Of a stretch of DNA of 64,000 nt, positions 37,967-46,255 are shown one piece after another; the stretch's first letter is position 1; each line of letters opens with the position of its first letter. The position numbers were made by a program, and so were the translations under genes. Source of the stretch: Heyndrickxia sporothermodurans (GTDB lineage: Bacteria > Bacillota > Bacilli > Bacillales > Bacillaceae_C); NCBI GenBank assembly GCA_018333075.1, contig BORH01000001.1:372001-436000 (forward strand), in the 5' to 3' direction. A model generated the notes under the pieces. That model saw nothing but the letters and a program-made list of their open reading frames with translations. It ran no database searches and had not been told where the DNA came from.

Positions 37967-38740
37967 TTAAACAGTTAACCATTTTTCAAACCAATCCACC
38001 GTTTTGAGAAGTCCTTCACGTGAAACCTTATGTCCCGCTTTATTATCTGTAAAGAAAAATAGCTTTTCTGGATTTTTTTTGTAATCATCCTTAATCGCTT
38101 TATAGAAATGATAGGTTGGTTCGTAAGGAACGGTGTGATCTTTTTTTCCGTGCCAAAACATCAATGGACGATTATTAAGTTTTTCCGATTGCATACTAAG
38201 ATCATAAGGATATAATGCACGATACTGTTTGTCCAATTGTTCCTCAGAAAATGGAATATGAACTCCTAGAGTTTGAAAATGCTTAATTTGCCGCTTTGCA
38301 AAATCCACATAATATGGACTGCCCATTAAACTAACAGCTGCCTTAATCCAATCAAATTGAGTCAATGCGCCTAGCGTTACAATCCCACCCATGGAGGTAC
38401 CAACCACTCCAATTTGGTCTTTATTCACTTGATTAAGATGGACATAGTAATCTTTTATCGTATTTAGTTCATGAATCGTTTCAATGATAATTTCCCAAAA
38501 ACGAAACATTAATTCTGATTGTTTAAGTTTTTTATCCCGTTCGCCATGATATCGTGCCTCTGGTAAAACAACCCTGAATCCTTTTTCTGCTAATAAAAAT
38601 GCATAATGTAAATTATGTTCTTTCGCTGACTCAAACCCATGGACAAAAATTATGAAAGGGACCTTTTTGGCCTTTAAACTTTCATTAACTACATGCAAAA
38701 CTGGAATCGAATCGATCACTTGTTTTTCAATAATGATCAC
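37967..38740 (-). CDS. yitV: Alpha/beta hydrolase, esterase-like YitV
   Basis: 257 residues. Oxyanion HGFESAKEH, nucleophile elbow GTSMGG (intact Ser), acid and base near KKDHTVP and AGHKVS. Cytosolic, no signal. The start is GTG at 38740 with AAGGAGAG upstream; an out-of-frame ATG precedes it. Belongs to the prolyl-oligopeptidase/dienelactone-hydrolase-like group; substrate unknown. Divergent from yitU. Confidence 0.9.
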   Translation of the reverse strand: MIIIEKQVIDSIPVLHVVNESLKAKKVPFIIFVHGFESAKEHNLHYAFLLAEKGFRVVLPEARYHGERDKKLKQSELMFRFWEIIIETIHELNTIKDYYVHLNQVNKDQIGVVGTSMGGIVTLGALTQFDWIKAAVSLMGSPYYVDFAKRQIKHFQTLGVHIPFSEEQLDKQYRALYPYDLSMQSEKLNNRPLMFWHGKKDHTVPYEPTYHFYKAIKDDYKKNPEKLFFFTDNKAGHKVSREGLLKTVDWFEKWLTV

Positions 38741-38940
38741 ATTTCTCTCTCCTTCTAGGATGTTCTCCTTCTATTTGACTGTATAATTTAGTATATTTAA
38801 ATTAATAAGTACTAGTTTACCAAAAATATTACTCAATTCCTAAAAAGTATACTCATAAATACCTCTTTCGTAATTTTTGCGAAATAAACATAGCTTGTTC
38901 ACAATTTTCCCTGCACATTAATACAGATAAGGAGACTAAA

Positions 38941-39762
38941 ATGACTAATCAATATTTAATCGCTTTAGACCTAGATGGAACTCTTTTAACCGATGAGAAA
39001 ACAATATCAGAAAGAACATTGAAAACGATAAAACGACTTCAAAATGAAGGACATATCGTCATGATATCTACTGGAAGACCTTTTCGTTCAAGTGTGAACT
39101 ATTATCATCAATTAGGTTTAAATTCTCCAATTGTTAATTTCAATGGTGCATTTGTCCATCATCCATTAGAGAAAAGTTGGGGACTACATCATAATCCTAT
39201 TGATTTACATGTTGTAAAGGATATTGTTGAGTCTTGTCATCAATACAATATTTATAATATTGTGGCTGAAGTACTAGATAATGTTTACTTACATTACCAT
39301 GATGAAAAGCTTATAGATATATTTAATATGGGAAATCCTACGATTACTACTGGGTTACTTACTAACTCATTAACAGACAATCCAACTTCCATGTTAATTC
39401 ATGCTGAAGAAAAAGATGTACCATATATTAGAGAACATTTAAGCAATGTTCATGCGGAAGTGATTGATCATCGTCGCTGGGGAGCTCCGTGGCATATTAT
39501 TGAAATCGTCAAATCAGGGTTAAATAAAGCAGTAGGGATCCAGAAGGTCGCCGATTATTATCAAATTGATCAAAAGAATATTATTGCCTTTGGTGACGAG
39601 GATAATGATTTTGAAATGATTGAATATGCAGGTATCGGGGTAGCAATGGGAAATGGAATTAAGCCTTTGAAGAATATTGCCAATGAAATTACCCTCTCTA
39701 ATATGGAGGATGGCGTTTCCGTGTTCTTAGAGGATTTCTTTAAACTAAAACAAGAAATTTAA
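38941..39762 (+). CDS. yitU: HAD-family (Cof-type) phosphatase YitU
   Basis: 273 residues. HAD motif I DLDGTLLTD (Asp nucleophile at residue 10, acid at 12), motif II STGRP, motif III Lys in KSGLNKA and motif IV GDEDNDFEM. The Cof/IIB cap lies between motifs II and III. B. subtilis YitU can dephosphorylate the riboflavin precursor 5-amino-6-(5-phosphoribitylamino)uracil; that activity here is by family transfer. Start ATG behind AAGGAGAC. Confidence 0.93.
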   Translation: MTNQYLIALDLDGTLLTDEKTISERTLKTIKRLQNEGHIVMISTGRPFRSSVNYYHQLGLNSPIVNFNGAFVHHPLEKSWGLHHNPIDLHVVKDIVESCHQYNIYNIVAEVLDNVYLHYHDEKLIDIFNMGNPTITTGLLTNSLTDNPTSMLIHAEEKDVPYIREHLSNVHAEVIDHRRWGAPWHIIEIVKSGLNKAVGIQKVADYYQIDQKNIIAFGDEDNDFEMIEYAGIGVAMGNGIKPLKNIANEITLSNMEDGVSVFLEDFFKLKQEI

Positions 39763-39868
39763 GTTCCATAAATTTCTCGTTTTAATTCGATAAAATCCGT
39801 ACCATACTAACAATGAACAAAAATAAAGTTACCATTTTGTTCACCATCCTAAAAAGGCGGTGTTTCGT

Positions 39869-40024
39869 TTGGGAAAAAGTAACAAGTCTAAGCGCTTTGT
39901 TCAACAAGGGAAAGATGCAGTATCAAAACATGCTGAAAGATTTCCATATCGTTCAACATTGGCAGAAGCGGAAGAACGCCAAATTGAATTTATGAAGGAA
40001 TCCTCATTAGGAGGAATCGAATAG
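39869..40024 (+). CDS. Small uncharacterised protein upstream of the DUF3813-like gene
   Basis: 51 residues from TTG at 39869, with AAAAAGGCGG seven bases upstream: MGKSNKSKRFVQQGK... ending SSLGGIE. It is basic at the N-terminus and acidic at the C-terminus, helix-prone, with no span. Its TAG overlaps the GTG of the next gene by one base, and a GGAGG sequence inside its last codons is the ribosome site for that gene; both facts support translation. Not recognised. Confidence 0.7.
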   Translation: MGKSNKSKRFVQQGKDAVSKHAERFPYRSTLAEAEERQIEFMKESSLGGIE

Positions 40025-40212
40025 TGGCGAATAGACTGTTTCAACAAGCGAGACAATATGTTGAACAAGCAAAGGCATCATCTACATTAGGTAGAGAAAA
40101 GGAAGAGGCCATCTTAAAAGCAAAAAATGCTTTATCCTCAGCCTATGCTAATTCAACATTTGCCGAACAACAACAACTTCAAGATCTTCAAAAAGAAATA
40201 GAACAACTTTAA
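40024..40212 (+). CDS. Small DUF3813-like protein
   Basis: 62 residues from GTG at 40024: MANRLFQQARQYVEQA..., almost wholly helical with many Gln, Ala and Glu, no membrane span. The N-terminus resembles DUF3813 proteins of Bacillus. Function unknown. Coupled to the 51-codon gene before it by a one-base overlap; ribosome site GGAGG. Followed by a clean terminator. Confidence 0.8.
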   Translation: MANRLFQQARQYVEQAKASSTLGREKEEAILKAKNALSSAYANSTFAEQQQLQDLQKEIEQL

Positions 40213-40240
40213 TAGCTGCCGAAACGGCAGCTATTTTTAA
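40213..40240. terminator. Terminator between the DUF3813-like gene and the BsuPI gene
   Basis: AGCTGCC / GGCAGCT with loop GAAAC, then ATTTTT on the plus strand. Confidence 0.85.
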
Positions 40241-40242
40241 TG

Positions 40243-40944
40243 CTATTCAATGTTCGTTACAAACACTGGTTGTCCTTCTTTATTGAAAATCGTTAAAATA
40301 TACGTACCATCTTTAACAGGAATTGTAGCTGTAAATTCCCCGTTCGATATGGACAATGGTGTTTTTTCTACTAAAAGATTGTGTCCATTCTCAACTGTAT
40401 AAAAATAGCCATTTAGTGTATTTTTTACGGTTCCATTTATTGACCATACATGGTTATTCCTCTGAATATTTAAGTCTTTAAATAAAGGAATAGAGAATTC
40501 TTCTGATGCAACGAACCGTTTTCCTAAGCTTTCACCATTAATTTTTGATGGCATAAAAATTGCCTTCAATACAAATAAACCTTCTTTAAACTTTGTGTTA
40601 TTAGAAGTGTATTTCCAACTTCCTTTCCACACCTTCTTTTCTCCTTTTGGTATGCGAATATATTGGAAGGCTTGTAAAAAATATCTCCCTTTACTAAAAC
40701 GAAAGACTTCTTTATTGTTTACATCATAAATGGAGTAATCATAATACTGACTAGTAGGAAATTCTAAAGTAACATCTTGATTCCCGTTATTTTTCACAAT
40801 AAAATCAATATCTAGCTGTTCTTGCTTAGGTGTTAGATGGACTTCCCATGAAATCATTGATAAACCATCCCTCTCAGCCTTAACTTGATAAGAAGTAAGG
40901 AAGACTAATGAGAATATGACAATGAAGCAAAGAAGCTTTTTCAA
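40243..40944 (-). CDS. Secreted BsuPI-domain protein (proteinase-inhibitor-like)
   Basis: 233 residues. A signal peptide (residues 1-22, KKLLCFIVIFSLVFLTSYQVKA) leads to a beta-sandwich resembling BsuPI, the intracellular proteinase inhibitor of B. subtilis: VKNNGNQDVTLEFPTSQYYDYSIYD, RIPKGEKKVWKG, GLFVLKAIFMP. Unlike Ipi it is exported and has an extra C-terminal domain of about 80 residues. The start is TTG behind GGGAGG. B. subtilis has ipi near yitT-yitU, so the location agrees. Confidence 0.8.
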   Translation of the reverse strand: MKKLLCFIVIFSLVFLTSYQVKAERDGLSMISWEVHLTPKQEQLDIDFIVKNNGNQDVTLEFPTSQYYDYSIYDVNNKEVFRFSKGRYFLQAFQYIRIPKGEKKVWKGSWKYTSNNTKFKEGLFVLKAIFMPSKINGESLGKRFVASEEFSIPLFKDLNIQRNNHVWSINGTVKNTLNGYFYTVENGHNLLVEKTPLSISNGEFTATIPVKDGTYILTIFNKEGQPVFVTNIE

Positions 40945-41156
40945 AGTGTTTCCTCCCTTTTAATTCGTGCTCAATTAGGGGAGAAAAAGCCTACAATCTC
41001 TTTGGAACGTCCATTTCTGTTAAGCAAATCTAACTAAGAAAATTTGTAAGCTTTTCCCCGAAATTGTGAATCTACGTAATAGGAAATTTCCACCTATTAT
41101 TATTTGTCATATCCCTGTTCCTTATCCTTCTTTTATCTCTATTAATAGTTTACTTC

Positions 41157-42011
41157 TTAATCCTTTCGGAAGAAACCAAAAATTCCAATTGTTTGAACAA
41201 TATTTGTAAAAGCATTTGGATCGACCTCTTTAATCATGTGCTCAAGATCATAAAGTTCATATCTCGTAATAACGATTATTAGCATCTGTCTTTCTTCATT
41301 TGAAAAGGCACCTTTTACTGGAACCATCGTAATTCCTCGAACTAATTTTCCATGAATGGCTTTTTTGAGCTCGTCCGATTTTTTTGTAATGATCATTGCT
41401 GTCAGCTTTTGGTAGCGAGTATGGATTGCATCAATTACCCTTGTAGAAGCATATAATGATAAAAGAGTATATAATGCCTTATCCCATCCATATACAGCAC
41501 CAGCCGTGATAATTATGACAGCATTTAGAATAAAAAAATAATTTCCAACTGGTTTATCCTTCATTCTTGACAATACCATTGCAATAATATCAAGACCTCC
41601 TGTTGAAGCTCCGAATTTTAAAGTAATCCCTACTCCAACAGCAGAAATGACCCCACCAAAAACAGAATACAAAAGAATATCGTTGGAAGACTTTTGAATT
41701 GGTATAATTTCCAAAAGCACTGACATAATAACAACCGAAATAAAGCTGTATAAAGTAAACGTTTTTCCAATTTTCCTCCATCCTAATATAGCTACTGGTA
41801 TATTTAATAAAAATAGCAGTAAACCTGTTGATACATTTAATGGTGTAAATTGAGTGATTATTTTTGATAATAATTGAGCGATCCCAGTAAAACCACTTGC
41901 ATAAACATTAGCCGGCTTCAGAAAAAAATTCATAGCAAACGCATTTAAAACGGCACCAACGAATACAATCGCTAATTTTTTCAGATGTACAGAAACTGAA
42001 TCAATTTTCAT
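41157..42011 (-). CDS. yitT: YitT-family membrane protein (DUF161/DUF2179)
   Basis: 284 residues from ATG at 42011 (MKIDSVSVHLKK), with GAGGAGG upstream; a longer frame exists but contains this ribosome site. Five to six membrane spans are followed by a cytosolic C-terminal DUF2179 domain (residues about 210-284, with KGAFSNEERQMLIIVITRYEL). Family function is unsettled. Divergent from the DegV gene yitS. Confidence 0.9.
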   Translation of the reverse strand: MKIDSVSVHLKKLAIVFVGAVLNAFAMNFFLKPANVYASGFTGIAQLLSKIITQFTPLNVSTGLLLFLLNIPVAILGWRKIGKTFTLYSFISVVIMSVLLEIIPIQKSSNDILLYSVFGGVISAVGVGITLKFGASTGGLDIIAMVLSRMKDKPVGNYFFILNAVIIITAGAVYGWDKALYTLLSLYASTRVIDAIHTRYQKLTAMIITKKSDELKKAIHGKLVRGITMVPVKGAFSNEERQMLIIVITRYELYDLEHMIKEVDPNAFTNIVQTIGIFGFFRKD

Positions 42012-42150
42012 AAATAACCTCCTCTTCTCTTTATTGACTTTACCCAATTCTATCTAGTTCATACTGAAATGATTGTGATTTTTCCCGAAAATGATACACT
42101 AAATGTATATTTATTTTTTTGCAAATATACAAAGGTGAGAGGTGAAACAT

Positions 42151-43008
42151 ATGGGAATCAAATTGTTTGCGGATAGTGCAAGTGATTTACCATTGTCTTT
42201 TTTTGAAGAAAATAACGTTACTTTAATTCCCCTAAGTGTTTACATAGATGAAACAGAGTATGAAGATTTAAAAACAATTAATCCTAAACAGGTTTTCTCT
42301 GAGATTAGGTCAGGAAAAATGCCAAAAACATCGCAGCCAACTCCACAGGATTTTAATGTATTATTTACTGAGCTGGCTAAAACTAACCAAACAGGAATCT
42401 ATATTGCTTTTTCCTCTGCCTTATCAGGTACCTATCAAACAGCAGTTATGGTTCACGAACAAGTAAAGGAGGAATATCCTGATCTTGACTTAACGATTAT
42501 TGATACAAAATGTGCCTCAGTTGGCTTTGGATTAGTAGTTAAAGAAGCAGCAAATTTACTTAAGGCAGGAGCATCAAAGAAAGAAATTATCCAGGATGTT
42601 CTTTTACGCAGTCAGCATATGGAACATTTATTTACTGTAGAAGACCTTGACTTTTTAGCTAAAGGTGGTCGTTTATCAAAAGCCTCCGCGTTTTTAGGTG
42701 GTTTATTAAATATTAAACCTCTTTTGCATGTTGAAGATGGAAAGCTTGTTCCGATAGAAAAGATTCGGGGAAAGAAAAAACTAGTCAAAAGAATCCTTGA
42801 TGTTATGGAAGAAAGAGGCGTTGATTTAGAAAATCAACTGATTGGGATTAGTCATGGTGATGATGAACTATCTGCCCTTGAATTACAAGCCAATATTAAA
42901 GAACGTTTTGGAACAAAGGAATTTTATATAAACATCATTGGTTCTGCCGTCGGATCCCACGCGGGACCAGGTACATTAGCAATATTCTTCTTAAACAAGA
43001 AGATATGA
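42151..43008 (+). CDS. yitS: DegV-family fatty-acid-binding protein
   Basis: 285 residues from ATG at 42151, six bases behind AGAGGTG; a GTG at 42142 falls in that site. DegV marks: ADSASDLP at the start, TSQPTPQDF, SSALSGTYQTA, DTKCASVGFG and SHAGPGTLAIFF at the end. Such proteins hold a fatty acid, and FakB members supply it to a fatty-acid kinase; no kinase gene lies nearby. Single gene. Confidence 0.92.
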   Translation: MGIKLFADSASDLPLSFFEENNVTLIPLSVYIDETEYEDLKTINPKQVFSEIRSGKMPKTSQPTPQDFNVLFTELAKTNQTGIYIAFSSALSGTYQTAVMVHEQVKEEYPDLDLTIIDTKCASVGFGLVVKEAANLLKAGASKKEIIQDVLLRSQHMEHLFTVEDLDFLAKGGRLSKASAFLGGLLNIKPLLHVEDGKLVPIEKIRGKKKLVKRILDVMEERGVDLENQLIGISHGDDELSALELQANIKERFGTKEFYINIIGSAVGSHAGPGTLAIFFLNKKI

Positions 43009-43064
43009 TGTTCATATTCTCCTTTCAATAGGTAATATTAATAATTGAAAGGAGATAAACATTT

Positions 43065-43196
43065 ATGCCCCATACATCTGATAATGATAAAAAAGCGAAA
43101 GATAATAATGCACTTAGACACGAAAAAAATATGCTAAGAGAAAAAAACCGTAAAATGGGTAAAAATCAATATTCTAAAAAAACAAATCATCTGTAA
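43065..43196 (+). CDS. Very small basic DUF3941-like protein
   Basis: 43 residues: MPHTSDNDKKAKDNNALRHE... ending QYSKKTNHL; more than a third are Lys, Arg, Asn or Asp. The pattern matches the DUF3941 group of short Bacillus proteins. ATG at 43065 has GAAAGGAG eight bases upstream, and a terminator follows, so it looks like a real single gene. Function unknown. Confidence 0.8.
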   Translation: MPHTSDNDKKAKDNNALRHEKNMLREKNRKMGKNQYSKKTNHL

Positions 43197-43198
43197 TA

Positions 43199-43223
43199 AA
43201 CAAGGCATATCGCCTTGTTTTTT
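43199..43223 (+). terminator. Terminator after the DUF3941-like gene
   Basis: AACAAGGC / GCCTTGTT with a five-base loop and TTTTTT. Confidence 0.85.
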
Positions 43224-43345
43224 ACTTTTTCTTAACAAAAAATGACAAATCTACATATTGTAATGAAAAACAATCTTAATTAAAGAGGATTATTTATCTT
43301 TTAATCGAATACATTTAAATGGAAGCATTTTCTAAGGGGATGAAA

Positions 43346-43975
43346 ATGATTAAGCGCTTTGCAAGCATTGCATTATTATTGCTTTTACTAACAAGCTGTT
43401 CTCAAAAAATACAAAAACAAGATCTAAATATTATTAAGCCTGCCCATTTAACAAAGAAAGAAGTCAGTCTTTTAGATGCGGTTGGAGTTGAACAACCATT
43501 TATTTTTGATATTGTTTTAAATCAGAAAAATTCACATTTGGAATATTGGGTAGAATATTATGAAAGAGGAATAAAACAAGAAGCATCTTCCAGGGGATCA
43601 TCAACCATAGTTTGGAAAGATAATGAAAAAAAGAAAGAGTACAAAATTATTTTTTATAAAGAACCTTTATCAGAGAAGAATAAAAAAACAGAGAAATTTT
43701 TTATTTCTTTAATTGATAATGACGGATACACAAAAATGGATTTTGAATTACCTGTTCCAAATAAGAACACAGGTAGCTTAACCGAGACCTTACAAGAAAG
43801 GACTCATCTAAAGGACGGTAAAACATTAACTGTTGGTATCATTATAGAATCAAAAAATGGAAAAATTATCACTCCAGATATCTCATGGTATAGTTCTAAA
43901 GAAGAAATTAATAATGTGGCAAAAAAATATGATAGGGTTTATTTTTTCAATGTTAAATTAAACTCAACACATTGA
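43346..43975 (+). CDS. Predicted lipoprotein, function unknown
   Basis: 209 residues from ATG at 43346 (MIKRFASIALL), six bases behind AAGGGG. Signal peptide with lipobox LTSC near residue 18, so it should be membrane-anchored outside. The rest is a polar beta-rich domain with many Lys/Glu and no known motif. It lies between the DUF3941-like gene and yitK and has no obvious partners. Confidence 0.8.
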   Translation: MIKRFASIALLLLLLTSCSQKIQKQDLNIIKPAHLTKKEVSLLDAVGVEQPFIFDIVLNQKNSHLEYWVEYYERGIKQEASSRGSSTIVWKDNEKKKEYKIIFYKEPLSEKNKKTEKFFISLIDNDGYTKMDFELPVPNKNTGSLTETLQERTHLKDGKTLTVGIIIESKNGKIITPDISWYSSKEEINNVAKKYDRVYFFNVKLNSTH

Positions 43976-44047
43976 AATGGGTTGGACTTTCCACAATTAA
44001 TTTGATATTTTTTAGAGAGAACACTATTCGTTAATAGGAGGATATAC

Positions 44048-44539
44048 ATGGCAAAGGAAAGTTCTTTTGACATTGTGTCAAATGTTGATTTATCTGAAGT
44101 AACAAATGCAATTAATCTTGCTTCGAAGGAAATTCAAAATCGATATGATTTTAAAGGTAGTAAAAGTGAAATCAGTCTTGATAAAGAAGAGCTCGTTCTT
44201 ATATCTGATGATGAGTTTAAAATGAATCAGCTAAAGGATGTTTTGTTTAGTAAATTAGTTAAACGAGGCGTACCTGTTAAAAACCTTGACTATGGAAAAT
44301 TGGAAAATGCTTCTGGTGGGACTGTTCGTCAACGTGCTAAGCTTGTACAAGGAATCGATAAAGAGAATGCCAAGAAAATAAATGCTATCATTAAAGAATG
44401 TGGCGTAAAAGTAAAAAGTCAAATCCAAGATGACCAAATAAGGGTAACAGGAAAAAGCCGTGATGATCTGCAACAAATTATTGTCGCTGTCCGTGAAGCC
44501 GATTTACCTATTGACGTGCAATTTGTTAATTACCGATAA
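44048..44539 (+). CDS. yitK: YajQ-family nucleotide-binding protein
   Basis: 163 residues. [29 protein letters not shown] and NRYDFKGS are the YajQ/UPF0234 signature; two ferredoxin-like domains. Family members bind nucleotides (cyclic di-GMP in Xanthomonas). Cytosolic. Start ATG behind TAGGAGG. Confidence 0.93.
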   Translation: MAKESSFDIVSNVDLSEVTNAINLASKEIQNRYDFKGSKSEISLDKEELVLISDDEFKMNQLKDVLFSKLVKRGVPVKNLDYGKLENASGGTVRQRAKLVQGIDKENAKKINAIIKECGVKVKSQIQDDQIRVTGKSRDDLQQIIVAVREADLPIDVQFVNYR

Positions 44540-44543
44540 ATCC

Positions 44544-44576
44544 ATCGAATGGGCCACAACCCATTCGATTTTTTTA
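44544..44576. terminator. Bidirectional terminator between yitK and the GNAT gene
   Basis: ATCGAATGGG / CCCATTCGAT stem (10 bp), loop CCACAA, seven T on the plus strand. Confidence 0.9.
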
Positions 44577-45083
44577 TTTCACAAACTTAGACATCATTAG
44601 TTCATCTACATATGTTCCATCTTCAAATTTGATATGTTTTTTCTTTCTCCCCTCTTCTACAAATCCTAATGATTGATATAGGTGTATTGCCCGTTCATTA
44701 TGAGCAAAGACCTCTAACCCAACTTTCTCAATGGTTGGATGATTGATTGCCCAATCGATCATTTTTTCAATCATTTTTCTGCCAATTCCTTTGTTCCAGT
44801 AATCTTTTTGGATGCTGATTCCAAACATACAATTATGGCTAACTCTTTTTCTTTGTGATTGTGAAGCATTAAGAAAACCAATAATTTTCCCATTACATTC
44901 AGCGACTAGAAGGAAATTACCCAATTTCAGTTGGTCTGAAATCCATAGTCGTTGTTTTTCAACAGTTAAATTAAATTCTTCTGAAGTTGTTAATAAGAAT
45001 GAAGATTGGGTAAAAACTAATTGAGTATGACGAAGAAGCATTTCTGCATCTTCTAAATTAATTTTGCGGATAGTAAATTGCAA
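44574..45083 (-). CDS. GNAT-family N-acetyltransferase
   Basis: 169 residues from TTG at 45083 (MQFTIRKINLED). The ribosome site AAGGGGG lies inside the longer in-frame reading that begins at ATG 45104, so the shorter start is preferred. GNAT motif A is visible as FGISIQKDYWNKGIGRKMIEKMI and motif B as NERAIHLYQSLGFVEEG. It uses acetyl-CoA; the acceptor is unknown, RimI/RimL- or antibiotic-type being possible. Confidence 0.88.
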   Translation of the reverse strand: MQFTIRKINLEDAEMLLRHTQLVFTQSSFLLTTSEEFNLTVEKQRLWISDQLKLGNFLLVAECNGKIIGFLNASQSQRKRVSHNCMFGISIQKDYWNKGIGRKMIEKMIDWAINHPTIEKVGLEVFAHNERAIHLYQSLGFVEEGRKKKHIKFEDGTYVDELMMSKFVK

Positions 45084-45244
45084 TGTCCTTATCCCCCTTT
45101 TCAATATTTTAACATAGGCGCTATTCTCGAGGCTTATGAATAAAATCTAAATCAAAAATTTGACTTTTAAATGGAGATCATTTGGGCTGATAATAATTCG
45201 AAATGCTAAGCAAAAAACAATATGTATGAAAATGGAGTGATTAG

Positions 45245-46111
45245 ATGAATAATTCCCAAAATAAAAAGACCATGCCAAAGCAACACCAAGATCAGCAGCC
45301 AGGAATTGAAAAAAATATGAACCCACGTCCAAAGTCAGTTGATCCCTCCTATAAAGGAAGTGGAAAGCTCTCAGGAAAAGTAGCCATCATTACTGGTGGA
45401 GATAGTGGAATCGGTAAATCTGTAGCTATTTATTTTGCCAAAGAAGGTGCTGATATAGCCATATGTTATTTAAATGAACACGAAGATGCTGAAAATACGA
45501 AAGAATTAATTGAAAGGGAGAATAAACAATGTTTACTTATACATGGTGATGTAGGTGATGAACAACACTGTCATTCAATAGTGAAACAGGTGATTGCTCA
45601 ATTTTGCCACTTGGATATATTAGTGAATAATGCAGCTGAACAGCATCCACAACAAAGCATATTAAATATTACTTCAAAGCAATTAATAAAAACATTTCAA
45701 ACGAATATTTTTTCCTATTTTTACATGGTGCAAGCTACCCTTCCTTATCTATCAAAGGGAAGTACGATCATTAATACCGCTTCGATTACCGCATATAAGG
45801 GACACGAAACATTGATTGACTATTCATCGTCTAAAGGAGCTATTGTTTCTTTTACAAGATCATTATCTCTATCCTTAGCAGGTAAAGGTATTCGGGTAAA
45901 TGGTGTAGCACCTGGTCCTATTTGGACTCCTCTCATTCCATCTACATTTTCGGCAGAGGAAGTAGAATCTTTTGGTTCAAATGTTCCAATGTCTAGACCT
46001 GGACAACCTTATGAGCTCGCTCCATCCTATGTTTATTTAGCCTCCAATGATTCGACTTATGTCTCAGGGCAAATTTTTCATGTGAATGGCGGAACAATAA
46101 TTAATGGGTAA
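45245..46111 (+). CDS. SDR-family oxidoreductase, general-stress type
   Basis: 288 residues. A Gln/Lys/Pro-rich N-terminal extension of about 40 residues precedes a classical SDR: cofactor motif GGDSGIGK, NNAAEQ, catalytic Ser in TASITAY, and YSSSKGA (Tyr and Lys). The extension and sequence resemble the B. subtilis general-stress dehydrogenases YdaD/YhxC/YhxD. Substrate unknown. Start ATG after GGAGTGATTAG. Confidence 0.88.
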   Translation: MNNSQNKKTMPKQHQDQQPGIEKNMNPRPKSVDPSYKGSGKLSGKVAIITGGDSGIGKSVAIYFAKEGADIAICYLNEHEDAENTKELIERENKQCLLIHGDVGDEQHCHSIVKQVIAQFCHLDILVNNAAEQHPQQSILNITSKQLIKTFQTNIFSYFYMVQATLPYLSKGSTIINTASITAYKGHETLIDYSSSKGAIVSFTRSLSLSLAGKGIRVNGVAPGPIWTPLIPSTFSAEEVESFGSNVPMSRPGQPYELAPSYVYLASNDSTYVSGQIFHVNGGTIING

Positions 46112-46208
46112 ATGTAACAATTTAATTATTGATTAATCGTTGAATCATCCACTCTCACTCAATGACTAAGTTTAAGAGTACATTTTTAGAACAGGATGTA
46201 TTAAATAA

Positions 46209-46231
46209 AGCCTGTCTAAGAAAGACAGGCT
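46209..46231. terminator. Hairpin between the SDR and amylase-like genes
   Basis: AGCCTGTCT / AGACAGGCT (9 bp), loop AAGAA, flanked by AATAAA and CTATTCTTT. It can end both convergent transcripts, though the T-tracts are poor. Confidence 0.7.
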
Positions 46232-46255
46232 CTATTCTTTAAAAGCTTTCATATT

